DNA of 64,000 bases from Anodontia alba. Lineage: Eukaryota > Mollusca > Bivalvia > Lucinida > Lucinidae. The position numbers were made by a program, and so were the translations under genes. The first letter of the stretch is position 1, and each line of letters starts with the position of its first letter. Below are positions 48,619-59,761 of this stretch, piece after piece. The notes under the pieces are model-generated. The model made no database searches. It was not told the origin of the DNA and saw only the letters and a list, made by a program, of their open reading frames with translations. The stretch spans positions 47,227,168 to 47,291,167 of the forward strand of contig OZ024824.1 in NCBI GenBank assembly GCA_964016985.1, written 5' to 3'.

Positions 48619-49829
48619 TCAAGATTGGCAGTTACAAGTTACTGGAGGAAGGGTGTTCAGTGTACTGGTTAACCGCTTATTGTATAAGCATGCCCCCTCT
48701 TTATCGGCGCGATTCATAAAAAATGCTGTTCCCCAAAAACCAGACTCGTAAAGCAATTGCAGTTAACTCCCTTTTAAGTCAGTTGCAGTTAGCTCCCTTA
48801 AAACAGTAAAACCTAGTGTGAGAACCTTACCCCGGATTTATCAGGGTACAAATGAATATTATGTTACGTTATTCTCTTGCAGTATTATACATTAATAACA
48901 TTATATTTATTGGCTTATACAGCAATTTTCAGAACTTTCGTTTCCATGTAAAGTGTTCTGCTTTTGTGTCTTCAACATTCGATATGTAAAACCAAGACCA
49001 TAATTTGTTTAACGAGTAAAAGAGACGCATTGTATGTGGGAAAGCGTCTTCAAAATGGGCTCTCTGGGCTAATTCAGCAGACGACAAATTGAATTCATTA
49101 TTTATTTATTTTTTCATTACCAAGAAAACAGGATTTGACATTTCATGCAATGGAGACAATTTGCATGAAATGCAAATCCTGTTCTCTTGGAAGAATGAGA
49201 AAAATATTTCAAAATGTCGTCTGCTGAAAATTGTACCCAGGGAACTAAGCGTTAAGGTTTGCACAAACAAATCGCGCATGAGTCTGTGCATGGCAAAACC
49301 TACAATAAAACTTGTACGAAGAGACGGATCAGCCTGCACACTCTGAGACTGCACATCAGTAGTCTGATCAGAGCCTTCGCTAATCGTATGTACCTCCTAT
49401 GATCACTGGGTTTAACAAAACGTCTTGTGCAATGAGCGAAGACTCTGGTCAGTCTGCGCAACTGCAAATTCTGATGAGCATTCGCTGATCGTATTTACCT
49501 TCGACAGCCGGGCTGTCCAAAGCGGGATAAACAGTGCGACTGCAACAGCACATTCTGATCAGACCCTTCGCTGATCGTACAGTATGCAAGAAGCTTGCTT
49601 TATATAGTTGGTCGATGCACAGACTGACCTGAGTCTTTGCTGGTCGCACGTACATTGTAGTATTGTAGGTTTCGTCCGGTTCAAAGTACGTACACTGTAA
49701 ATCATACTTCAGACATGAGAACTTTGTACCGACATAATTTTGGTTTGAACTGGAGTTAAACGGCCTAGTCAATCTTATTTCAGTCTTGTCGAGCCCAGAC
49801 ACTTTTCCAGGGCGGGCTTATTCATAAGC

Positions 49830-49965
49830 AATTAATCATTTCAGCAGAAACTGACAACTGCCCTTCTTTTCTTTCATATACTTTGACGATAGAGCCTACT
49901 TTTGGAGTTAAACCAAGGTCCACACCTCCGTATGACCTAGCTGTTAGTGGGACGTAAAAAAAACT
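49830..49965 (-). repeat. SINE-like remnant
   Basis: Reverse complement reads TTTTTACGTCCCACTAACAG and GGTCATACGG and shares CAGAAACTGACAACTGCCC with 19915-19940. No promoter boxes found. Confidence 0.4.
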
Positions 49966-51047
49966 CATTCATTTGAATAGTCATTAGTTTCTATGGCCCT
50001 TGTGTTTCGTAAAGTGTGTTTTTGTGTGACAGACACCCTTTTCACATGGGCTGTCTTACTGATTCAATGCCTCTTTGATAGCAGAAGTGCCCCTTTAAGT
50101 AAATTGCTATTGACACGTGCGGTTGCTGCACGCGAGTGAAAATTTCCCGGTCTTTTACCACAGGACGCCATTTATATTGAGCGCGTGCGGTTGTTGCATG
50201 GGAAAGGGCAGTTACAGGAATACTAAACATAAATACGTTATTCGTGGACTGGGGGCAGATGTTTGATTCTCTTTGTGATTTTTGAGTGTTTGTTTTGTTT
50301 TCTATGGCACATTATTAAGTAAAAATGACCATGCCGGACGCACTTGTTGGCCGGACGAGACTAAGCCACAGAATCGGTACTTTTTCATATGGAGCTTTGT
50401 TGCGGCCCACTGTGGGATACTAAAATTTAATCCTTCCCACTCGAATCCACTCCCCACCGGCTCGGGGGTGCGGATTTTGAAAAACCACCTGAGCTGTACT
50501 GTATGTCAATCTTTTTTTTCTGAAACTTTATGTCTTACCGAAACTGGATCAAATTAACCCGGGAAAAACACGATTTCGGTAAACCCTGATACCGAGACAT
50601 AACAGCGTAGGCTAAACAAACACCGCTGCAAAATGGCCGTCAAACAACCGATGTAACGAATTTTATTTTATTTGTTTGCGAATACACGCCGATTAAAGGT
50701 GTAATAATACTGTTCGTCGCAAAAATTGATCTAGCAGAAAGTATTTATATAACCAGCTTCACACCTAGCACCCAGGAAACTGAAATAACCTTGATTCCTA
50801 GGACCAAGGAAGCTGAAACTAGCTGACCCCCCCACACCACGAAGAAAAAAATTTGTTTCCGGACCGCCCCACCTAGGTGGATTTTCCTGGAAGAGCCCTA
50901 AGAAATCCATACATGAAATTTCAAAACATTAGCATACATGGTTCTTAAGTTATACTATGCACCAGAAAGCCTGACAAACAAACATACAAACCAACAGACA
51001 AGCCAGAAGCAATATGCCACCAACTTTTTTCAAAGTTGGGGCATAAA

Positions 51048-52182
51048 AAACTTGGTAGTTCATGAGTCAGTGATGCTATATACCAAGATTCAGCCTTGAA
51101 GCTTTCTTGGTTCTGGAGAAGAAGATAAAATTTTAAGTGTTTTTACCACATATGGGCATGGCGGCCATCTTGATTGACGTACCATGACCATTTGAACAAA
51201 TGTTCAATCCCCCTTTAACAGAAGGCTCCACATGAACTACATAAAGCTTTTTCTAAGTTTTATAGACATCATTCCAATTTAGTTTCTCAATTCAATGTTG
51301 GACTTAAATCTCTTCTGCAACAAGGTCTATCGGAACCCGAATTTTATGGTGACTTAGTATATAAATTCAGAAAAATATATGCTTGCAATGACTTCAGTAC
51401 CCAATTTCGTAAAATCATTCTTCGATATAAAAAAATTGGGTACAACATAAATGTTATATGACAGACTGCATGCATGGTTGTAAACCCAATCACGGTTAAT
51501 AACTTTGTTTCCCTCTTTAATTGCACGCCGGCGGGTTAGGCCTCAGATTCTATGATGGTCCAAGCATAAAGGCTTATTTGAAATTTAATTTTGGATAATG
51601 TTGGTTGGTACTTGATGCTCTATCTTTGGTCGGGCCCACCGGAGTAAGACCCGGAGTCTTACTGTTGGTTTTCTCCAGCATTTCAATTGTTTCGTGCTGT
51701 CGAGTCCTCATCGTTGTTTCATCTCTGTAATTTGTTGATTTTTTTGTATTCTCGGAGATGTAGCACTGATAAGTTAGGAAGCCTTCATGCGGACTGAACA
51801 AATTATGAGTCTAAACCGCGGCAGAAGAAAGGCCGAGGATTGTGGCCACGTAAAATCGATTTAAGCCCCCCCAGTGAAATACTTTTCCCTGACCGTTCCA
51901 AGGCGGTTCTTCTGTCATGGTTTATTTTTGTTATAGTTAAAAAAGCTATTTTTAGCTCCTGTGACCTAGATATGCAATGGACCGGAACCATTTGAACAAC
52001 TTTGAAAGAAGACCAACCAAGGATCATTCCTGTGAAGTTTGGTCACAATCCAACCAGTGGTTTAGGAGGAGATGTTGTTTAAAGATTGTGGACGGACGGA
52101 CAGACGGACGGACGACGACGATGACTGACGGTGAGTGATCACAATAGCTCACCCTGAGCCTTCGGCTCAGGTGAGCTAAAAA
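51048..52182 (+). mobile_element. array element fragment with intact hairpin tail
   Basis: 51050-51235 matches the 344-bp-type core (CATATGGGCATGGCGGCC). 51940-52182 matches the 31450 module, then GGACGGACGGACGACG, GATCACAATAG and a near-perfect hairpin AGCTCACCCTGAGCC/TTC/GGCTCAGGTGAGCT followed by AAAAA. Between them lies an unrelated coding remnant, so this is a chimera or an interrupted copy. Confidence 0.65.
51250..51570 (+). pseudogene. coding remnant, probably from a retroelement
   Basis: One plus-strand frame reads LKSLLQQGLSEPEFYGDLVY, then KFRKIYACNDFSTQFRKII and, after stops, VVNPITVNNFVSLFNC. Two in-frame stops (near 51458 and 51536) break about 100 codons. The codon pattern is clearly protein-coding. 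I associate this peptide with retroelement-derived predictions in bivalves, but cannot name the family. Confidence 0.45.
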
Positions 52183-52416
52183 TGGACAAATAAAGGGAAT
52201 GGTAAGCATGAGGACGCTGATTTGGTGTTACACAATACAACAAGTCATACCCAATGTTTGTACCATATTTCAAAATCCTAGGTGCAGTAGTTCCTGAGAA
52301 ATCCTTGACGAAAAAGAAAGTTTACACACAGACACCCATACACACAGACAAACATTGTTACAGAAAAGACAAAAACTATATTCCCCCTCATACTTCGTAT
52401 GCCAGGGGTATAATTA

Positions 52417-53542
52417 CACTGCAGCGCCGTTATAACGCGGTCGTCGGGAGCCATGAACACTGACCGCGTTATACGTGGTCCGCGTTATACTGAACATGAC
52501 AACCACACCCACTTGCACCACTGCAGTTTCCTCCAGTTATTATGAGATATTACACATTGCATGTATGTTATATTGTATGTTCCTTTTTTATTTATTTATT
52601 TTTTATTTATTTTTTATTGTAGAAACTTTGTGCATTACCTTGCCTGATTTCCGTTTTATTCTTTTCATCCAGTAAATAAAAATTTTTTAAGCTTAAATTG
52701 TTTTGTTTTCTTTTATGATCATTCAAGGGAACTAACTGCAACAGTCTTGCATTATGGATAACTGTGTAATAAACAACGTGTCCTTTACCGGAAATTGCCT
52801 TGAGCATGTGCACAGTTGATCTGCGTGTCAAAAAATAACCTTTGTTGCTCCCTGGAAAAATTTAGCAGATGACAAATTGATATTTTTCTTTTTCTTTCTT
52901 TCTTTTTTTGTTTCCATACAACAACTTTTGTCATGCAAATTTTCTCAAGTTTGAATGCAGTGTCAAAATCTTGCAGCCTGAGGATATAAGAAAAAAATAT
53001 TTCAGAAGGTGGTCTGCTAATTATATGCACACAGCATGCTAAGGGTTTATTTAGCAACAGGTGCAGAAAAAAAATAATTACCAACTGTTGCTCAGATGTT
53101 TAGTAACATGATAAAAGGGACAGGCTTACCTGCTTGGTCAGTTTTTATTGCTGCTGTTGATTTCTTCCACAATAAAAAATCTAATCTCAGATATTTTTTT
53201 TTTATAAAGAGCACTGACCAGTCTTAGTTTCATGTTTTATTTCTCTTATAATACATGAAAATTATCGTTGAGGGCTGTGCCAGTTACCGTAGTATGGCTT
53301 TTAAATGGTGCACGGACGTGATCTGAAATAGCCTAAAGACAAAAACTGATGAAAAGTTTAGTAAAAAAGAATGAGTAAATCAGCGAGTATATGGTCACGG
53401 CTGGTGATTTTTAGACTGCCGCGTTCCGCGGAAAAAGGGCAACACTTTCAAACTGGTGGGGAAAAAAAACGGGAGCCAAGGCCCAACCGCGTTATAACGG
53501 TTTCCGCGTTATAAGCGACCGCGTTATAACGGCGCTGCAGTG
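52417..53542. mobile_element. TA-flanked DNA element with perfect 27-bp TIR
   Basis: Ends CACTGCAGCGCCGTTATAAC and its exact inverse; the match is perfect for 27 bp (52417-52443, 53516-53542). TA flanks both sides. CGCGTTATA is repeated at least six times near the two ends, possible transposase-binding repeats. The 1126-bp interior has no transposase frame. Confidence 0.85.
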
Positions 53543-55282
53543 TAGCAGTTTTTGTATACGTCGAATTGGACAAGTATTGCCTGGTCCTCTGCCTGTTTAA
53601 CACACCCTTCCCTTGTATTATAAACCAAATAAAAGAAGCCCACAGGCCACGCCTCGCTCACCTGAGTGACCGAGCCACTGCAGATATGCAGAATGTTATG
53701 CAACATTTTTCCAATCCTATCATCGCAACCAATGAAAAGATCATCATTTGAGCAGTTCTTAGTTTTGAAGAATATATTGGCCTGACAGTCAATAGAGCGT
53801 GATCATTTGAACAAACTATCAATCACATTTCAATAGAGGATCAATAATCTGGTGGGTTTCTGAAGAATCATGATTTTATACATGTAAACAACTCAGTGGC
53901 AGGGAAATATAATAAACATAAACAATATGGCGACCATCTTAGATTTCCAATCAGAATGGTTTTAGCTACTGTTGATCTACAAGTCACCTCAATACTTTCA
54001 ATATAAAAGTATATGGCCCATACAAATGCATGGGGAAGCAAATTTGACCAAACAACAACATAGGACCATCATTTCAGCAATTTTGGTAGATCTCCTGTCC
54101 CCCATAATTTATGCAAAGATTAGGGCCCAGGGCTTATTCGGTTCTGGAAAAGATTTTTAAAGGTTTTAACCATATATGGGCATGGCAGCCATTTTGATCA
54201 ATGGACCATGCCCATTTTAGCAATCTTTCGTTCTCCTGCCCCAAGAAGGCTCCACATGAAATTTCAGTCATTTGAAATTACCAACATTTTTACAATACAA
54301 ATGTATGGGGACCATACAAATGCATACAGAAGCAAACTTGACCTCACCATAAAAAGGTCAAATGTCAATGTACGACCATCATCTTAGCAACTTTGGCAGA
54401 CCTCCCGTCTCTGATGATTTATGCAAAGATTCAGCCACAAGGCATCCTCAGTTCTGGAGAAGTAGATTTTTAAAGGTTTTTACCATATATAGGCATGGCA
54501 ACCAGCTTGGTCAATGGATGGCAACTATTTTAGCAATCTTTTATTCCCCTGCCCCAGGGAGGCTACAAATAAAATTTAAGCAACACTGGTCCAGAGGCTC
54601 CAGAGAAGTTGTTTGAAATTTTCAACAGTTTTCCCATACACAAGCATAGGGAAGCAAACTTGACCTCTCCGTAAAAAGTCAAATGTCAATGTATGACCAA
54701 TATTTTTGCAACTTTGGTAGACCTCCAGTCCCCGATAATTTATGCAAAGATTCAGCCACAAGGCAGCTTCAGTTCTGGAGATGAAGATTTTTAAAGGTTT
54801 TTACCATTTTTGGGCATGGCAGCCATCTTGGTCAATGGACGGCAACCATTTTAGCAATCTTTCATTCCCCTGCCCCAGGGAGGCTCCAAATGGAATTTGA
54901 GCAACACTGGCCCAGAGGCTCCAGAGGAGGTCATTTGAAATTCTCAGCATTTTTTCCCATACAAATTCATAGGGAAGCACACTTGACCTTGCCATAAAAA
55001 GGTCAAACGTCGATGTACGATCATTAGTTTAGCTATTTCGGTAGACCTCCCATCCCTGATAATTTATGCAAACATTCAGCCATAAGGCATCCTCGGTTCT
55101 GGAGAAGAAGATTTTTGAAGGTTTTTACCATATATGGGCATGGCGGCCACCTTGGTCAATGGACGGCAACTATTTTAGCAATCTTTCATTCCCCTGCCCC
55201 AGGGAGGCTCCGGTGAAATTTGAGCAACATCGGCCCAGAGTCTCCAGAGGAGAAGTCCAGAATTCTCAACATTTTTCCCCTA

Positions 55283-56620
55283 CGAGGGTTCTGCAAAAAG
55301 TTTTGTCACTGGGTTCGGATTACTTCAGTGTTACGTTTTATCAAACATATTTTTATTACAAACCTTGGAAGTATTCCCCCTTTACTGAAACACATTTTTG
55401 TAATCTTTTTACCCAGTCGTGAAAAGCAGATAAATAGTCTTCTTTTGGTATCTGTTGGAGACACTGATAAATAGTGCTGCCAGGAGAACTTCTAGACGTA
55501 TACTTATTTCCAGAAAGCATTTTCTTAAGCCTTGGAAATAAAAAGAAGTCACAGGGACTCAGGTCAGGTGAATAAGGTGGATGGTTTAAAACTTTCACCT
55601 TTTCAGAAGCCAAAAAAGACTTAACAACCTCACACTTATGAGAGGAGGTGTTGTCATGTAAAAGGTGGACTCCTGACCATCCTTTGCTTGGTTGTTTCTT
55701 ATTGTAAAACTCTATCACTTTCTTCAGTACAGAATTCTTATAGAATCGGCCAGTGACTGTATGACCAGATGGACAAGGCACTTGAACAACTGGCCCACTT
55801 GAATTAAAGAAAATTGCGTACAACATCTTTTTCGAACTTATGGTTCTCTTGGCAATACATGGGCGTTTTTGATCTTTTTGCTTCCATTGCTTATTATCAG
55901 CCCTTCTTTGTGGCTCAAACATATACCCAGGTTTCATCACCTGTTAGCAAGTAAGAATAACCCGACTATTACAGCCTTTGTATGTTTTCAAAAGTTCCCG
56001 GGCACATTTAAGGCATTGTGTCTTTTGCTCCTCAGTGAGCAAATGAGGTACCCACCTAGCGCAAACCTTTCTCAGGTCCAAATGCTTTTTCAAAATTGTT
56101 TGCACACTGCCTTCTGATATGCCAGTACAACTAGCTATATCTCTGACAGACAATCGCGCATCCTGTTCGACCACAATCTTTACAGCAGGGATGTTAGCCT
56201 TGGTAACAGAGGTTTTAGGCCTTCCAGGACGGGTTTCATCTTCAACAGAAAATTTCCCAGCTTTAAAAGCTTTAACCCACCTAAAACAGTGCGCATTGAA
56301 ATGATCTGAGGTCCATATATACCACACAATTCATTAAATATCTGCTTTGAATCTATATTAAGCCTAATGCGGCATTTAATATAGCTACAAATTTCAGTCT
56401 TCTGGTCCATGTTCTGATGTAACAAGTAAATTGGTCAGTGTATATGACTGCATCTATTTCAATTTGAAATAACTCGGTCAGTTGGAAAGCAATTTGCACA
56501 AAATAAACGGGTATCGTTAGCTATTCAACACACCATTCAAGTACAGTGAAGCATTTTAAAATATACCAGGGATAAAACTAAAGAAGCCTATTAGTGATAG
56601 AACTTTTTGCACAACCCTCC
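55283..56620 (-). mobile_element. mariner transposon, 1.34 kb
   Basis: 28-bp inverted repeats (left GAGGGTTCTGCAAAAAGTTT, right reverse complement GAGGGTTGTGCAAAAAGTTC) and TA on both sides (55281-55282, 56621-56622). Length and layout are those of a complete mariner. The transposase is on the minus strand and damaged. Confidence 0.92.
55356..56410 (-). pseudogene. mariner transposase, frameshifted
   Basis: The start appears near 56410 (MDQKTEICSYIKCRIRLNID, first helix-turn-helix). A shift near 56300 leads to RWVKAFKAGKFSVEDETRPG and a second helix-turn-helix (DIASCTGISEGSVQTIL). Around 55925-55955 the expected TGDETW with the first catalytic aspartate is present but out of frame, next to an in-frame TAA. 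The rest (55940-55356, 194 codons) is open, with HDNTSSH and PYSPDLSPCDFFLFPRLK: 34 residues separate the second and third aspartates, the mariner DD34D spacing. A cut-and-paste transposase in origin; this copy is not functional. Confidence 0.9.
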
Positions 56621-57009
56621 TATAAATGCATAGAAAAGCAAACCTGACCTCCCCGTAAAAAGGTCAAATGTCAATGTACATCCATTATTTTAGCAACTTT
56701 GGTAGATCTCCTGTCCCCGATGATATATGCAAAGATTCAGCCACAAGGCATCCTTGGTTCTGGAGAAGAAGATTTTTAAAGGTTTTTACCATATATGGGC
56801 ATGGCGGCCATCTTGGTTAACGGACCGCGACCATTTTAGCAATCTTTCTTTCCCCCAACCTAAGGAGGCCCCATATGAAATTTGAGCAAAATTGGCTCAG
56901 GGGCTTCAGACGAGAAGTAGTTTGAAAATGTTAACAGATGGACACACGGACGATGGACAAAAAGTGATCACTATAGCTCATCCTTAGCATAGCTCAGGTG
57001 AGCTAACAA

Positions 57010-58805
57010 TACATGCAGATCTACTATACAGTGGTTTTATACACAACATTGTACAAGCTTTCTTTAAGTAACAAAAGAATTCTGAGGAAGGCTGTGTTGC
57101 ACCTAATACATATTAAATATAGGTCAAGGTCACCGGGTCAAGGTGTGTGCTGAGTGAGGATGTTGAGAAGAAACACTATGCAAGGTTTGAAAGTTCTAAC
57201 AGCTATAGCTGATGAGATCGCAAGGGTTGACATGAAATTTGTTCAAAGTCATTGGAGCGTAAAATATAGGTCAAGGTCACCAGGTCAAGGTGTTTGCTGA
57301 GTGAAGATGTCGAGGAGAAACACTATGCAAGGTTTGATGGTTCTAGCAACTATAGCTGATGAGATTGCAAGGGTTGACGCGAAATTTGTCAAAGTCACTG
57401 GAGCATAAAATATAGGTCAAGTTCACCGGGTCAAGGTGCATGCTGAGTGAGCATGTCGAGGAGAAAAACTATGCAAGGTTTGACGGTTCTACCAAGTATA
57501 GTTGATGAGATCACAAGGGTTGACGCAAAATTTGTCAGTCGCTGAAGCATAAAATATAGGTCAAGGTCACTAAGTTAAGGTGCCTGCTGAGTGAGAATGT
57601 CAAGGAGAAACACTATTCAAAGTTTGAAGGTTCAAGTAGCTATAGGTGATGAGATTGCAAGGGTTGATGCGAAATTTGTCCAAACCCCTGGAGCGTAAAA
57701 TATAGGTCAAGGTCACAGGGTCAAGTGGGTGCTGCGTGAGGAAGTCGAGTAGAAACACTATGTGAGGTTAGAAAGTTCTAGCAACCACAGCTGATGAGAT
57801 CGCAAGGGTTGACGCGAAATTTGTCAAAGTCACTGGAGTGTAAAATATAGGTCAAGATCACCAGGTCAAGGTGCCTGTTGAGTGAGGATGTTGAGGAGAA
57901 ACACTATGCAAGGTTTGACGGTTCTACCAAGTATAGTTGATGCGAATGCAAGGATTGATGCAAAATTTGTCAAAGTCACTGGCACATAAAATATAGGTCA
58001 AGATCACCGGGTCAAGGTGCCTGCTGAGTGAGGATGTCAAGGAGAAACACTATGCAAGGTTGACTGTTCTAGCAACCACAGTTGATGAGATTGCAACGGT
58101 TGGTGCAAAATTGTTGAAGTCACTGGAACGTAAATTATAGGTAATGGTCACCTAGTCAAGGTGTGTGCTAAGTGAGGATGTCAAGGAGAAACACTATGCA
58201 AGGTTTGACGGTTCTGCCACCTATAGTTGATGCGAAATTTGTCTGTCACTGGAGCATAAAATATAGGTCAAGATCAACAGGTCAAGGTGCATGCTGAGTA
58301 AGGATGTTGAGGAGAAACACTATGCGAGGTTTAAAGGTTCTAGCAACTATAGTTGATGAGATCGCAAAGGTTGACACGAAATTTGTCAAAGCCACTGGAG
58401 CCTAAAATATAGGTCAAAGTCACCGGGTCAAGGTGCGTGCTGAGTAAGGATGTCAAGGAGAAACGCTATGCAAGGTTTGAAGGTTCTGGCAACTATAGTT
58501 GATGAGATCGCAAGGGTTGACGCAAAATTTGTCAAAGTCACTGAAACGTAAAATATAGGTCAAAGTCACCAGGTCAAGGTGTTCACAAGGGTTGACGCAA
58601 AATTTGTCAAAGTCACTGAAGCATAATATATAGGTCAAGGTCACCAGGTCAAGATGCATGCTGAGTGAGGATGTCGAGGAGAAACACTATGCAAGGTTTG
58701 ACGGTTCTAGCAACTCTAGTTGATGAGATCGCAATGAAATTGACAGACGGATGCAAGTACGCACAGAAACCTTTGTCACACAATGCCAGCCGGTGCGACA
58801 AAAAT
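57010..58805 (+). repeat. tandem array, about 146-bp unit, 11-12 copies
   Basis: TATAGGTCAAGGTCACC recurs at 57118, 57265, 57411, 57555, 57701, 57845, 57992, 58136, 58262, 58408, 58554 and 58629: mostly 144-147 bp, with one shortened unit (126) and one half unit (75) at the end. Each has GAGAAACACTATGCAAGG and GTTGATGAGATCGCAAGGG. A degenerate ACAGACGGATGCAAGTACGC follows the last unit. Its position and tail suggest another array element. Confidence 0.85.
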
Positions 58806-59761
58806 TAGCTGTATATCCTTCTGGTCCTAGGGTTAGCAAAATTTACCCATTGCAGGTGGATTCAGCCACAACTAAGTCAATAGAATCACCTCAAATCACT
58901 TTTCTAACGAGTATAATTCCATGACTGTTTACTTTACTGACTATGCCATAGCCTGGAATTTCTTGGCTTAACACTAAAATTTCTGAGTTCCCTAGGCCTA
59001 AAAAAAAAAAATGTTATGTTTCCGATTTCCAGACAGACTGTCGAAAAAATGCGCCGTATGTTTTTTTTTTTTTTTTTTGCTTTTTTTTTTTTTTGTTTTT
59101 TTTTTTTTTGCACACGAAGAAAAAAAAAATTGTGACCGAACCCGGACAATCCCGCTTTTCATATACGTTCGTTACATAATTTGTGTGTACCAATTTTCGG
59201 ATATTGCCATCTTCATTGTTGGTTTATTTATTTCCAATATGGCTGCACCCTTACAAGCAAAACTGAGCACATAAGTGCAGTTTATTTCGAAGCGTGCAGC
59301 CACATCTCGGTCTAATATAAAATAAAAGCTGTTTAACATAGCCCCTTTATCATCGGTATTCAAAAACGGTCCAAAACGGTAAGAAAAGTCAAAATACTTT
59401 AAGATTCCATTAAAAAAAAATTATGATTCACCCAGCGTAATTTGACTTGGAAAACAAAAAGGAGAGAGAGAAAAAAAAAGTTGCCGACCTACCGACCCTA
59501 CGGCAAATTGGTGATGAAATTGGAAAGAGAACATTTATTTTTTAGGCCCTATGTGATTTTGCAGTAAACATTCATCTGATAATACAACGTTTTTTATGGA
59601 GAATTATACTCAAACACACCTCTTGAAAAGCTGCTCTAAGACAACAAACTGCATGATAAGAAACTAGGGGGTTTCACAGAATTAAATATCCATTCAGAAT
59701 ATTAAACACTTGTATCAGTAGAGAAAGACAAAAACAGACAGTGCAGGCTGGTTTGACTCAC
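58806..59761. other. unassigned intronic sequence
   Basis: Contains three long T runs with an A-rich counterpart between 59059 and 59130 and no recognisable gene. Exon A begins directly after it. Confidence 0.5.

Larger units (their letters stand above)
47689..50501. mobile_element. TA-flanked DNA element, 2.8 kb, long TIR
   Basis: Begins CAGTACAGCTCAAGTG and ends CACCTGAGCTGTACTG; the inverted similarity continues inward about 55 bp (TTTTTCAAAATCC, CCGGTGGGG). TA lies on both sides. The interior shows no transposase; a SINE sits inside. Confidence 0.75.
44219..50898. mobile_element. PIF/Harbinger-like element, 6.7 kb, non-autonomous
   Basis: Ends GGGCTTTTCCAGGAAAAT and ATTTTCCTGGAAGAGCCC are an inverted pair with one mismatch; the flanks carry a TAA duplication (44216-44218, 50899-50901). 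GGG termini and TAA/TTA targets are typical of PIF/Harbinger. No transposase or MYB-like frame can be recognised. The interior holds direct repeats and at least four other elements, so much of the length is acquired. Confidence 0.7.
41849..51046 (+). mobile_element. second array element of the 322-bp type, twice interrupted
   Basis: Visible parts: 41849-42207 (TTTTTCATGAGGAATCC, AAAGGGCCATAACTCC boxes), 44195-44218, and 50899-51046, which ends CAAAGTTGGGGCATAA. They join up when the inserted elements at 42208-44194 and 44219-50898 are removed. The left end is missing. Confidence 0.65.
53632..57006 (+). mobile_element. array element, 321-bp unit, carrying a mariner
   Basis: Head AAGAAGCCCACAGGCCACG and CCTCGCTCACCTGAG; tail GATGGACACACGGACG, GATCACTATAGC and AGCTCAGGTGAGCTAA. 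ATATGGGCATGG-type boxes at 54174, 54487, 54808 and 55132 are 313-324 bp apart, and the next (56793) is 321 bp away once the 1340 bp of mariner plus duplication are removed. Confidence 0.78.

Noticed and set aside
59011..59274. 87-codon frame with a phenylalanine-rich hydrophobic stretch
   Set aside because: The phenylalanines come from poly(T) runs at 59059-59116.
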